Shown here: positions 34,730 to 44,700 of the stretch, one piece after another
How the letters are laid out: the number at the start of each line of letters is the position of its first letter
Position numbering within the stretch: position 1 is the stretch's first letter
Assembly: GCA_014925825.1 (NCBI GenBank)
Contig: JACGCK010000002.1
Coordinates: 186,001-250,000 of the forward strand
Direction of reading: 5' to 3'
Source of the DNA: Pholiota molesta
Lineage: Eukaryota; Basidiomycota; Agaricomycetes; Agaricales; Strophariaceae
DNA length: 64,000 bases
Program-made: the position numbers and the translations under genes
Notes under the pieces: model-generated
What the model saw: the letters and a program-made list of their open reading frames with translations, nothing else
Told to the model about the DNA's origin: nothing
The model's database searches: none

Positions 34730-37700
34730 ATGGTGTAAGGTTCCACCCATTTCTATCGCCAAACAATTGTTCACTTGTTATGACAGACCCCAGAATGCGC
34801 TTCAAGCCCGCCCACAGCCCCAGAACCAACAGAACGGCTTCCCCTCCTTCCCCACTTCCCCCGCTCCCCTCGACCCCTCGTCCTTTCTCCTCGACTCGCC
34901 CCAGGTCGCAAAGCAAATGGCCGCACTCACAGCCGCAAATCAGGCAAGAATAGCCCAGAACAGTCGTATCGCCCCACCGTCCAACGGAACAAGTTCGGGG
35001 TCATACCTCGGAGTAAACAACACCTTCCCCCCTGCCAGTCATGACCCTTTGACCAACGCTGCCAACGGACATGCGAATTTTGCAATGCCAAACAATTACG
35101 GTCTCCCACAAGCCCCTAATGCAGTTAATAACCCCTCTTTTCTTGATGCTACCATGGCACAGCCCAATTCCGCCCGCAATCAACCTCTTTCCAATCCGCC
35201 ATTGAAACAACGCCAGTATGGCTTTCTCCAAGGCCTGCACAGTGTCATGGCGAAACGAGGAACTCCACTACCTCCACAACTCACGGGCATTCCGTCTCCT
35301 GGTTATGACCCAAGCCATTCGCCCTGGAACATCATTGAGCCCTCAAAAGAACCAGGCTCGTTCATGCTTGCGGGAAAGGACGTGGATCTTTTCAAACTGT
35401 GGGGACTAGTCATTTCTAATGGTGGCGGTCAGAGCGTAAGTGATGTCCTATGTGCGCTGTTCCATATTCAAATGGCAAACAGGTTTCCAATGCGAACGGC
35501 TGGAATGCCCTCTTGTCGCATTTCGACCTACCCGAAGAATTCCCTGCACTACAAGCTAACAACTCGACTTCCGTTGCGCTTATGTTGTCTCAATATTACA
35601 TGGCGATTCTTAATCCCTTTGAAGAGTTTTATAAGAAGAACTTAGCGGAGCAGCAGAAGAAAGCACAATTATCTCAAAGACAAGGGCCCATGTCGGGACA
35701 GCAATTCCCCAATCCTTCTGGTATAGGGCGTCCAAGTGGCATGCCAAATATGCAACAGCATGGCATGCGACAGACCGATAGGAACTCTAACGGCCTTATG
35801 GCACAATCTATACCACCTGCGAACGGTTTAAACCCATACCCCCCTATGCACAATCAACTTCGACCGAACGCGTCCCAAAATCCTCATCAGATTTCAGCAG
35901 CTGATTCACACAGTCCGATTGTGTCTTCGGAAATTGATTCCCTTGTTCATACCTTGGATTCCAACCTCTTGGACCAAGACATCCAGGGCATAAAGCGCAA
36001 GCATGATCAAGAAGATAGGGATATAAAAAGAGCAAGACAGAAAACGGGTATGTCCCACTCACTCTCCACATCAGCCCATATTCTTATAACTATCATAGAC
36101 CCCCCAGAAAACAGCTCAGTGCGTACATTAAAACCCGTTTTCTGGAAGAAATTTTAACCAAAACCAAATGTTAGCAGATGTTGATGACAATGACCGAAGA
36201 TAGCACCGCCGTTAATACTCGTCAAGACTCGCAAGCACCCGCTGCATCGGAAACACAACTTCGATTTCGTCAGCAAGCTTCGCGTCGGAAAATCGAATAT
36301 GTGCCATTAAAACGCGAACTTGACACATATGGAGGGCGAGACCTCCAGGCTATTGATCAAGAATGGCACTCTGTAGTCCCAAGGAGAGCTTTACGTGACA
36401 TCAACGACTGGGGAGTAGTGGATATTGAATGTCTATGCATGTCCATACGGTCGCGGCTTTCGATCGAACTCTCCTACGCTTTGACGACACTTACCGTTCT
36501 ATCAACAATGCGAGGTCAAACGCCAGGCTCGGGATTTCCTATATACAATTGTCCCGATTTATTGGACGATGTCTTGGATCTAATGGAAGAATTCGCGTTT
36601 GGCGGACCGGAAGGTTACCCCAAACCTGAATTCTCAGAGGGCAGTTCGAAGATCTATACCAATCGAGAATTGGTGGCCTTAGTCCAAGACATGGAAGGGA
36701 ATCCGTTTGCCCCCCTTGAGGTACAACAAGGTTCTAAAGACCCAAAATTGGGACCACAACAACGACCCGCGAACGTAGTGATTGCAATCCTCAACATCCT
36801 CCGCAACCTAGCCACAATTACGGATAACGCAGAGTTCATTTCAAATCATCCAAGGCTTGTCGACATACTTCTTCGCCTCTGTTGTGTCGAAGAGGTTGAA
36901 GGCAAACCTCCGACACCTGTTTCAAAAAACTTGTCCATCTCTGACCTTTTACTCATTCGTCGAGAAACTATGAACGTGCTCATGGGAATTGCCAACCTGA
37001 TTAACCTCGCCCAAAACTCCTCTTCAACCACCACATTGCGAATGACCCGCCGAGCATTCGAACTCATTGCTTCCTATCTCGTTGATCCCATCGACTCCGT
37101 GCCTCCTCTCGCCACCGTACAAATGGCTGGAATTTCCACCAACTCCAATCGCAGACCTCCGCCCTTGGCGGATGTCGCTCTGGACGTGTTTACTCGTTTC
37201 AGCCAGAGCGATACAAATCGTCAGGTAATCACGAAAGCCGTCCCTTCCACAACGCTCTGGCTGTTGTTGGAAAACCTTGTCCACCGCCTTCCAATAGTTG
37301 ATGCCGACTTCATTCTCATGCAAAGAGAATATTGGTTGGGCTATATCGAGAAGGTTGTCATGGGCATATATTCGTTGGTTTTCCTTGCACCATATGAACT
37401 GAAGCAGAAAATCAAGAGCGACAGGCGCCTAGGGTTCAAACACGTCATGTTCAGAATGGCCCAAAGAGTTCTTACCATGCCAAACGATGGCCGCGGAGGG
37501 TTTGCAGTTTCGGCACGGCGAGCGATTGAGTCCATGAAGCTTTTGGATAATGCAGAAGACCAGACAGATACTTCGGAATCAACTGTCCCAGTCCTTTCAT
37601 TTGGCATGGGCTTTTCGGATGGTGGCGATTCAGGTATGGAGAAAGGCACTGGGATGTTGGGCGGAAATCGCGATATTGGTTGGGAGATGCTTATGATGCG

Positions 37701-37764
37701 CGATGTCTTCCAAGATGATGTCCTTTTCAATGAATTGGATAGCTTGGTTAGGGTTGAATGTTGA
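34730..37764 (+). CDS. SWI1: SWI/SNF chromatin-remodelling subunit Swi1 (ARID domain)
   Basis: DNA-binding subunit of the SWI/SNF complex. Proposed exons 34730-34734, 34787-35435, 35483-36047, 36099-36118 and 36178-37764 give 941 residues exactly in frame. The N terminus is Gln/Asn/Pro-rich. The ARID domain runs from FLQGLHSVMAKRGTPLPPQL through DVDLFKLWGLVISNGGGQSV and WNALLSHFDLPEEFP to LSQYYMAILNPFEEFYKKN. The large conserved C-terminal part begins EYVPLKRELDTYGGRDL, with LRDINDWGVVDIECLCMSIR and ELSYALTTLTVLSTMRG, the usual Swi1 block, then helical repeats. The five-base first exon (ATGGT, then GTAAGG) is inferred because it alone gives an ATG in the right phase; a different 5' exon is possible. 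Downstream exons are firm. Confidence 0.87.
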
Positions 37765-38160
37765 GTACTTTTCTGATGGGACTGGATCTTATAGCTGTAT
37801 GTATATTATCATGTTGTTGCTCGTCTTGCATTTCGCTGTTTTTCTTTTTCCTTCTTAATTATTATGAATGTGCCCAATCCATTATGACAGTCTTTTGAAC
37901 GACTTTTCGACGGCAATGATGTCGCATAGGAAATACCACCTTGGACTGGTTGCTCAAGCTCAAGGTGCTCACCCTCGCTCACCCTGTCAGTTTGGACGCG
38001 ACAAGATTCCTTCACGTGGATTCGGCCCGCCCATGTTTGAAGTTGCATCACTGCACCTTCATCGACATCCTTGATTCATTCTCTCTTCCGCACTCTTCGC
38101 CGACGTACGCGCCTTGTTCTGATTCAACAAGTCCATCTTGTTTCCATTTTTGATTTTAAT
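37765..38160. promoter_or_regulatory. Intergenic region
   Basis: 396 bases between two plus-strand genes. Nothing beyond UTR and promoter-like T-rich sequence is apparent. Confidence 0.35.
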
Positions 38161-39055
38161 ATGGGCGGTGTTGATTATGACTCTTCAAGCCCCGCATTCC
38201 AGAAGTCGGATGACAAGGATGAAATATCCAGGCAATTTGACAGGAGTATTACGGTAGTACGAAACTACACACGTCGGTGAGCCTCCTAATATCGTGGTGA
38301 TTGTAGACAATGTTGCTAACCCTTATGGCATATTGTAGTATTGAGCGGGATTATGTGCAGCCTCTATTGAAGATTTGCTATGCTTACTCACAGCGGCGCC
38401 CAATTTCTGCGGTATGCCCAATACTTGGCGATTCCACTATAGACTAATACATAATTCTACTAGGTCTTCATTGGAATTTTTGCCTTTCTGAGCTTCTTCC
38501 CAGTTATATCGTTCATGTATGTGGTCGTATTTCTTGGCACAGAATCCGTCTCAATATTGTCTACGTACAGTGGCATTTCGGTGTTTACCACCATTATTTT
38601 GACTACCGTCGCGTTGGCGGCAGCTTTCATTGCCTCGTCTGCGTTGTATGGGACTATGTAAGTGATCATCTGGTGGGTATATTGCATATGTATTGATCAA
38701 TCATTCTTCAGTGGCAGTCCTTCTCTCCATCTTGACTGCGGCATTCTTTGCTTCAATCTGTCTCTCGTTGATGGCTATATCTGCCTACCTATCTTTTCGC
38801 CTCTATATAGCCATCCGGAGAGATGGTTCCTCTGGGGTCTCTCATTGGACTAGCGAAATAAAGGGACTGGTAATAGGCACCCGATCTAATGCAGAACATC
38901 AAAATGACGTGAAAGTCGTTCAAGAAACTCCGGAGGACGAAGTGTCAGACTATACGAGTGATTCAGATCCTACCTCTCAGGAAAGTGAGATGGAAGTCCG
39001 AGTCAAGGCTGAAGAATATGATGATTGTGCCATGAAGGTACAAGGGAAAGCATGA
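38161..39055 (+). CDS. Promethin/LDAF1-like membrane protein (tentative)
   Basis: Short N-terminal amphipathic part (ISRQFDRSITVVRNYTRR | IERDYVQPLLKICYAYSQRR) followed by hydrophobic hairpin-like segments: VFIGIFAFLSFFPVISFMYV, TTIILTTVALAAAFIASSAL and VAVLLSILTAAFFASICLSL. The tail is acidic and Ser-rich. This order matches the promethin (LDAF1/Ldo) type of lipid-droplet assembly protein, which forms oligomeric membrane rings with seipin; the match is by layout only. Exons 38161-38276, 38339-38411 and 38464-38657 are firm. The next junction (intron 38658-38711, good GT and AG) does not keep the frame: the last exon (to 39055) needs one base fewer. Either a sequence error or a splice site I cannot see. 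Confidence 0.55.
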
Positions 39056-39458
39056 GTGCCGAAGTCAACGATTTGCTTCACTCGATTTTTGGGACACTGG
39101 GTGCAACTGGTCATACTTTTTCTATGCCTATTCATAACTTAAAAGCGGTAATAATAAATGCTAGCTTGACTGTGTTTTTCTTCATATGTATGTATAAGAC
39201 TGTATAAGATGTAGCCTTCCACGACTCGCCGATTCCTTGTTCTCCTAGTTTCCACTCAATAACAATAGAACTTTAGAATATACGGAATCCATTTAAGTAA
39301 ATTAAAGTACATAGTACGCTAAGTTTCCTGTCCTTCTTGGAAATAGGAAGCTCCCCGGATTGAAGCGCTTCGACTCAACTTGGTCACGGTTATCTGAACG
39401 ACAAGTGGCAGTGCAGGTCAGTTCTGAAACGGTCACAAGCAAGTCACAAGCGTCATCA
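39056..39458. other. Left flank of the retrotransposon (displaced upstream region)
   Basis: 403 bases. Before insertion of the element this stretch lay directly upstream of the gene now starting at 46295, so it probably holds that gene's original promoter as well as the 3' UTR of the promethin-like gene. No coding feature. Confidence 0.55.
39454..39458. repeat. Target-site duplication, left copy
   Basis: CATCA directly abuts the 5' LTR and is repeated at 46243-46247 after the 3' LTR. Five-base duplications are normal for Ty3/gypsy integrases. Confidence 0.93.
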
Positions 39459-39723
39459 TGTAAGGATGGCCGTCACCTGACCTTACACCAGTAGATACAT
39501 ACGACGCGTCCGATCCATTTAGTATCTTACCTCTTCCTTTCCGATATACACCTACTCTTACCATACCACACACACATCTCATCCCCTCCTCTTCTCATAG
39601 ACACCGCTCTTACCCAAACTCAATAAATCCACAACTTGATCCTGTCTTTTTCGGTCCGATTCCGTAAGTCATCGAACCTCGCTTCATTTCAGTGTATTCC
39701 ACTTCATACGGAGTGGTCTTTCA
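39459..39723 (+). repeat. 5' LTR, 265 bases
   Basis: Begins TGTAAGGATGGCCGTCACC and ends GAGTGGTCTTTCA. Identical by eye to 45978-46242. Confidence 0.96.
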
Positions 39724-40124
39724 CTTTTTTTTTGACATCAATCAACTTGTGACGGATTTATTGCACTCGAGACACTCCTGTGCACATCAAAGACTCGCGT
39801 TAATCGCTTTCTCACAACGGCTTCACCGTTTACTTCTCCTTCTTCTACGGAACTGTATAGTACTCCAGTCTCCCGCATCCTCCAGTTTTCTCCAGACACC
39901 AGCTCCAGCTCCAGCCCCAGCCTATAGCGTGTCTCAGTTTATCCCCAGGTACTTGGGCTATCGTACTTCTTGGGGCGCATATATTCGCTATTTTTGGAAT
40001 TAGCGCGCATATATTTTGGGCTCGAGCTTATTTTTGATCCGTCCCTGATCTTCGCTGTGATCTCTTGTCCAGCGCTGATATTTCTCTCAATCCAGCTTCC
40101 GTTTTCGACTCCTACTGTTAAAAG
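39724..40124 (+). other. Untranslated leader of the retrotransposon
   Basis: 401 bases between the 5' LTR and gag. Starts with a T tract where a primer-binding site would be expected; no TGG-initiated tRNA complement is seen there. Packaging signals may lie here but cannot be identified by eye. Confidence 0.5.
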
Positions 40125-41630
40125 ATGTCTAGTGGCTCACGCATCACCCCTGTTAGACCTCGTTTCACTAGGGCTTCCGCTAGGCAGAACAACTTGCCCG
40201 TTTTAGGTCCCTTAACGGGTGATAACGACCGTTCCGTTCTTAGGACGTCTCGATCTCCGGAACCTAAGGTCGAAAGCCCAGTCTCTAACCATTCGTCCCC
40301 TTCTTCGGGTGACTCGGACCCTTCGGATTTTTCTTTCACAAAAGATATCGAAGATTTATCCTCAAATCCTTCTTCAGCCGATTCCAGTTCTTCTTCTTTA
40401 TCCTCTCTCCCAGATCTCATCCCTATCGAGGATTCTAGTGATTCTTCCGTGACCGAAGCAAACCCATCTTCCGTCGGTCCCTTAAACGACGGCCCTCCGG
40501 ATCCTTCTGACGATTCTTCAAGTTCTTCTGACCCATCCGAGCCTTCTCATCCCGAAGACAATTCGAGTTCGTCGGACGAATCTTCAGCCGGAAGCGAACC
40601 CTCAGTTGTAGAAACGAATTACTCTGACAATATCGCCATTCACCCCACTGGCTCTGACTCTTCTTCCGATTCCGAAATCATGACTACCGCCAGCGCACCG
40701 TCTTTCATTGAAACTTCCCATAAATATCCTCCTTTGATCCTCGAGTGCGAGAATATCACCCCGGCTCTCTTACGCGACTGGGAGAAAGAAGCGCTTGTTC
40801 ACTTCCATCGAAAGAAGATCGCCGAGGAGGAACGCGTCACCGAAATTTTTGGCTGTTTCCGCAAAAACGAGCTTTTAGAGGCTTGGCTCGAGCGCAACAG
40901 AGACGAATGGGAAGCGCTTATAGATTCTGAAGACGGTTTTTCTTTCCGCGATTTCATGGCCGTAATGCGATCTTCGTTCCTCGAGAAAGATTGGGAAAGA
41001 AAAATCTTACAGAACGACGTTCACGCGCGCATGGAACCCGATGAGAAGTTTTCCACCTTTTATAGGCGTATCACCATCGCAAACAACCAATTATCCCATT
41101 CCGAGTACTACGTGAAACCTACCGAGCTTCGTGATATCTTGACCCGCAATTTCTCCAAACGTTTGCGCGACGCTATCGACAGCCTGTCTGACTCTGAACG
41201 AGAGCGTATCGAAGACGAACCGGTCTTCGATAAATGGATTGCGAGGATTTTAAAGCTTGATATCACGAGCGCTAAAGCGCACGAAGCTCTAGCCTCCGCA
41301 GCCGAAAAGATGTTTCGAGAGAATTACGCTGGGTTCAACAGAAATGACTACGACTCTATGAACAAGCGCCAGAGGACTGGGTACTACGCTCCCACCGCTG
41401 CTATGGCTTCAAACGTGGCAACGGGCGCTAACGCGTATCCAACTCATAACCCTCCTGTTGGTTTCATTGGGCCCAGGATTTTCCCTCCCAAACTCACGGA
41501 GGACGAGCGTTCGATCCTTCAGCGTCACCGTGGCTGCTACAAATGCCGACGTGTCAATGTCTTGTCTGACGATCATTCTGGCGCCAAATGCAATGACGAC
41601 CCCCCTCTGGTATCAATTACAAGGTCATAA
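40125..41630 (+). CDS. Gag-like capsid/nucleocapsid protein of the retrotransposon
   Basis: 501 residues in one open frame. The first 170 residues are a Ser/Asp/Glu/Pro low-complexity region with many SSSD-type runs. A retrotransposon gag capsid domain follows (about residues 200-400: RDWEKEALVHFHRKKIAEEE, FRKNELLEAWLERNRDEWEA, FMAVMRSSFLEKDWERKI, LRDILTRNFSKRLRDAIDSL). Near the end is a zinc-knuckle-like motif, CYKCRR then HSGAKC, with wider spacing than the standard CX2CX4HX4C. The frame closes at 41630, just after a run of six C (41600-41605); the sensible continuation (GINYKVITDDWARSFNGKPS) lies in the -1 frame. Confidence 0.9.
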   Translation: MSSGSRITPVRPRFTRASARQNNLPVLGPLTGDNDRSVLRTSRSPEPKVESPVSNHSSPSSGDSDPSDFSFTKDIEDLSSNPSSADSSSSSLSSLPDLIPIEDSSDSSVTEANPSSVGPLNDGPPDPSDDSSSSSDPSEPSHPEDNSSSSDESSAGSEPSVVETNYSDNIAIHPTGSDSSSDSEIMTTASAPSFIETSHKYPPLILECENITPALLRDWEKEALVHFHRKKIAEEERVTEIFGCFRKNELLEAWLERNRDEWEALIDSEDGFSFRDFMAVMRSSFLEKDWERKILQNDVHARMEPDEKFSTFYRRITIANNQLSHSEYYVKPTELRDILTRNFSKRLRDAIDSLSDSERERIEDEPVFDKWIARILKLDITSAKAHEALASAAEKMFRENYAGFNRNDYDSMNKRQRTGYYAPTAAMASNVATGANAYPTHNPPVGFIGPRIFPPKLTEDERSILQRHRGCYKCRRVNVLSDDHSGAKCNDDPPLVSITRS

Positions 41631-41769
41631 CCGACGACTGGGCGCGTAGCTTCAACGGTAAACCTTCTCCTGTCAATCCAAAAATCGTCCCTGCTCAGGC
41701 ATCTTTCAACCCTGCTCCTATGGGTCCCTCCGTCGCCCCTGTCGCCGCCACCGCGAGCTACTACCATAA

Positions 41770-44700
41770 CCGTCCATCGCAATACACTCGTCACGAAAAT
41801 CCCCACCGGCTCCCCGCGTCGATAACAAACGAGAGCGTCTCGAGCACAATTACCCTTACAAACATGAAATCCCTCTGAATTATAGGGCTCAGTCTGCGCC
41901 GGTCACTAACGGTAGATTCTTACGCCAGAACGCTTCAGCTGGACCGTCGAACTTGCGCAGGGCCCGTTCTCCGCGTACTCCTTCTCCATCGCCTGAGCAA
42001 CGCTCCCAACGTGGCTCACCGATTGGTTTAGTAACACAGCGAGGGATCTCCCCTTCTTCCTCGAGTGAAAAGAGACGTTCTGACGATGATGGCTACGCTT
42101 CAGATGATGTGAGTAATCACGCTTGTCTTGAACGCACAAGTCCTATAACAGTCGAGCACCTTTGGTGGACTGCTACCTGTGATTCTCCCGTGAACGATTT
42201 TTCTGTCCCTGTCAGAACGTTACTCGACGACGGTGCTCACCTAGTTTTAATTAGGCCTGAACTCGTTTTGAAATTAGCGCTACCTATTCACAAGCTCAAG
42301 AAACCCATTGGCGCTACCTTGGCCTGGTCTGATACCCCATTCTCTTTTGTCGATTTCGTTGTCATTACTCTTAATTCCGTTAACAACGCCTGGTCGTCTA
42401 AGCCTACAATTGCCTTGATTTGTAATAACTTGTGTGCAGAAATTTTACTCGGGTTACCTTTCCTCCAGCATAATGGTATCGTTATTGATCATGAGCTTCG
42501 AACGGTCATTGATAAAAAATGTGGCTACGATTTACTGAACCCGGGGAAGATTTCTCCCCCTCCTGTTTTATTAACTCCTAAAGAGCGCCGGTCAGAATAT
42601 AAAGAAAATAGGAAAAGGTTTAAAGCTGAATTGAAGTGGCGTCTAGCAATTCGACGCCGTGAATTATCCGAGAATACCGATTACAAAGAAAGCAAACCAG
42701 CTAATCCCATAGCAGCTATCACGAATAGAGTAGAAGAATTAGCCTCTTTACTCGAACTCCAGAAATACGAAGAACAAATTAAAGCTGATTTCGCACCTAT
42801 CTTCGAACCTATTCCTCACAGCTCTGAATTACCGGATGATGAAGTAGCCCGGATTGTTCTGATCGACCCTAAGAGACAAGTAAAAACTCGAACGTACCCA
42901 TGTCCTCGACAATATCAAGACTCTTTCCAAGCTCTTATCAAACAGCGTTTAGACTCTGGCTTTATTCGGCTCTCTTCCAGTTCCCACTGTTCACCGTCCT
43001 TTATTACCCCAAAAGCCGATCCAAAGGCAATGCCCCGTTGGGTTTGCGATTATCGTCAACTCAACGACAATACTGTACCTGATAACTTCCCTATACCGGA
43101 TGTAGATAATGTTTTACGCAGCTGCGCAAAGGGGAAAATCTGGGCGCAGATCGACATGACTGATAGTTTCTTCCAAACCCGGATGCACCCAGATAGTATT
43201 AAATATACAGCGGTTACTACACCCTTTGGCGCCTACGAATGGCTCGTGATGCCCATGGGTTTCCGCAATTCGCCTTCTATCCACCAGAGACGAGTTACAC
43301 GAGCTTTGCAACACCTCATTGGAAAAATTTGCTACATCTATTTAGATGATATTGTAATCTGGTCCGACTCCCTAGAAGAGCATATTCAGAATGTTAAAAC
43401 GGTTCTACAAGCTCTGATTGACGCCCGTTTATATGTAAACAAGAAAAAGACTCACTTGTTTAAATACGAGATTAATTTCTTGGGTCACAAAGTCTCCCAA
43501 TCTGGTATCGAGGCTGATTCTAAGAAAGTGGATAAGATATTAGATTGGCCTACGCCTGAATCCACGAAGGATGTTCGCAAATTTTTGGGCCTCGTGCGCT
43601 ATTTAAACGCTTTCTTGCCACGTTTAGCAATACAGTCAGAAATATTGAGTGAATTGACTTTTAGAAAATACGACAAATGTTTTCCAGCTTGGACACCGAA
43701 ACACGAAATGGCTTTTCAAAATATTAAAGAAATTGTCACCTCCAGAGAATGTCTTACAGTAATTGATCACTACGATCCCTCCAAGAAGATTTTTGTTACC
43801 ACGGACGCTTCAGATACTTGCTCTGGCGCCGTGCTTTCCTTCGGAGAGACCTGGTCTGGCTCTCGACCTGTCGCCTTCGACTCTATGACTTTCAAGGGTG
43901 CTGAACTTAATTATCCTGTTCATGAGAAAGAATTACTAGCGATTTTGCGAGCAATTCGGCGCTGGAAAGTTGACCTCTTGGGTTCAGAATTTTTGGTTTA
44001 CACAGACCATAAGACTCTGCTAAATTTCGACACTCAGAAAGAATTATCGCGACGACAAGCGCGCTGGATGGAGGAGCTCTCAATTTACAACTGCAAATTT
44101 GTCTACGTCAAAGGGGATGATAACACTGTGGCCGATGCCTTGTCTCGTTTCCCGCATGCCAAACTAGCCTCTCTCGACATAGCAGAAGCGTCGGCTTCGC
44201 ATCCATACCACTTTTGCCCGGAGGAAGAAGTCGTCATAGCCTCCATAATGCCTTGTAGCGGAGTTTTCGCATGCGTAAACGCGCTCTCAGACAAGGAAAT
44301 TGTCCGTTTAAGCTCGAGCGTAACACTGGACCCAAAATTAGTCTCAGAAATTACAGCATGTTACCAAAGTGATCCTTGGTGCCAAAAGCTACTCTCAGCA
44401 AGCAAAGGAATAACAAATCTTAATATCAGGAACGGTTTATGGTTTTTGTCTGACCGTTTGATTGTCCCTGCAGGTTGTAGTCTGCGTTCCTTAGTTTTCC
44501 AAATTGCCCATGATACATTAGGTCATTTCGGCTTTGCAAAGACTTATAACGCTATCAGAGATTCTTATTTTTGGCCTAACATGAGAACTGATCTTGAGAA
44601 CTCTTACATTCCTAGTTGTGTAGACTGTCAGCGAAACAAGTCCTCTACAACCAAGCCTTCCGGGCCTTTACACCCGTTGCCGGTTCCTGATAGTAGATGT

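Noticed and set aside
39692..40206. Short plus-strand open frames in the retrotransposon leader
   Set aside because: They overlap the LTR end and the gag start and have no retroelement domain.
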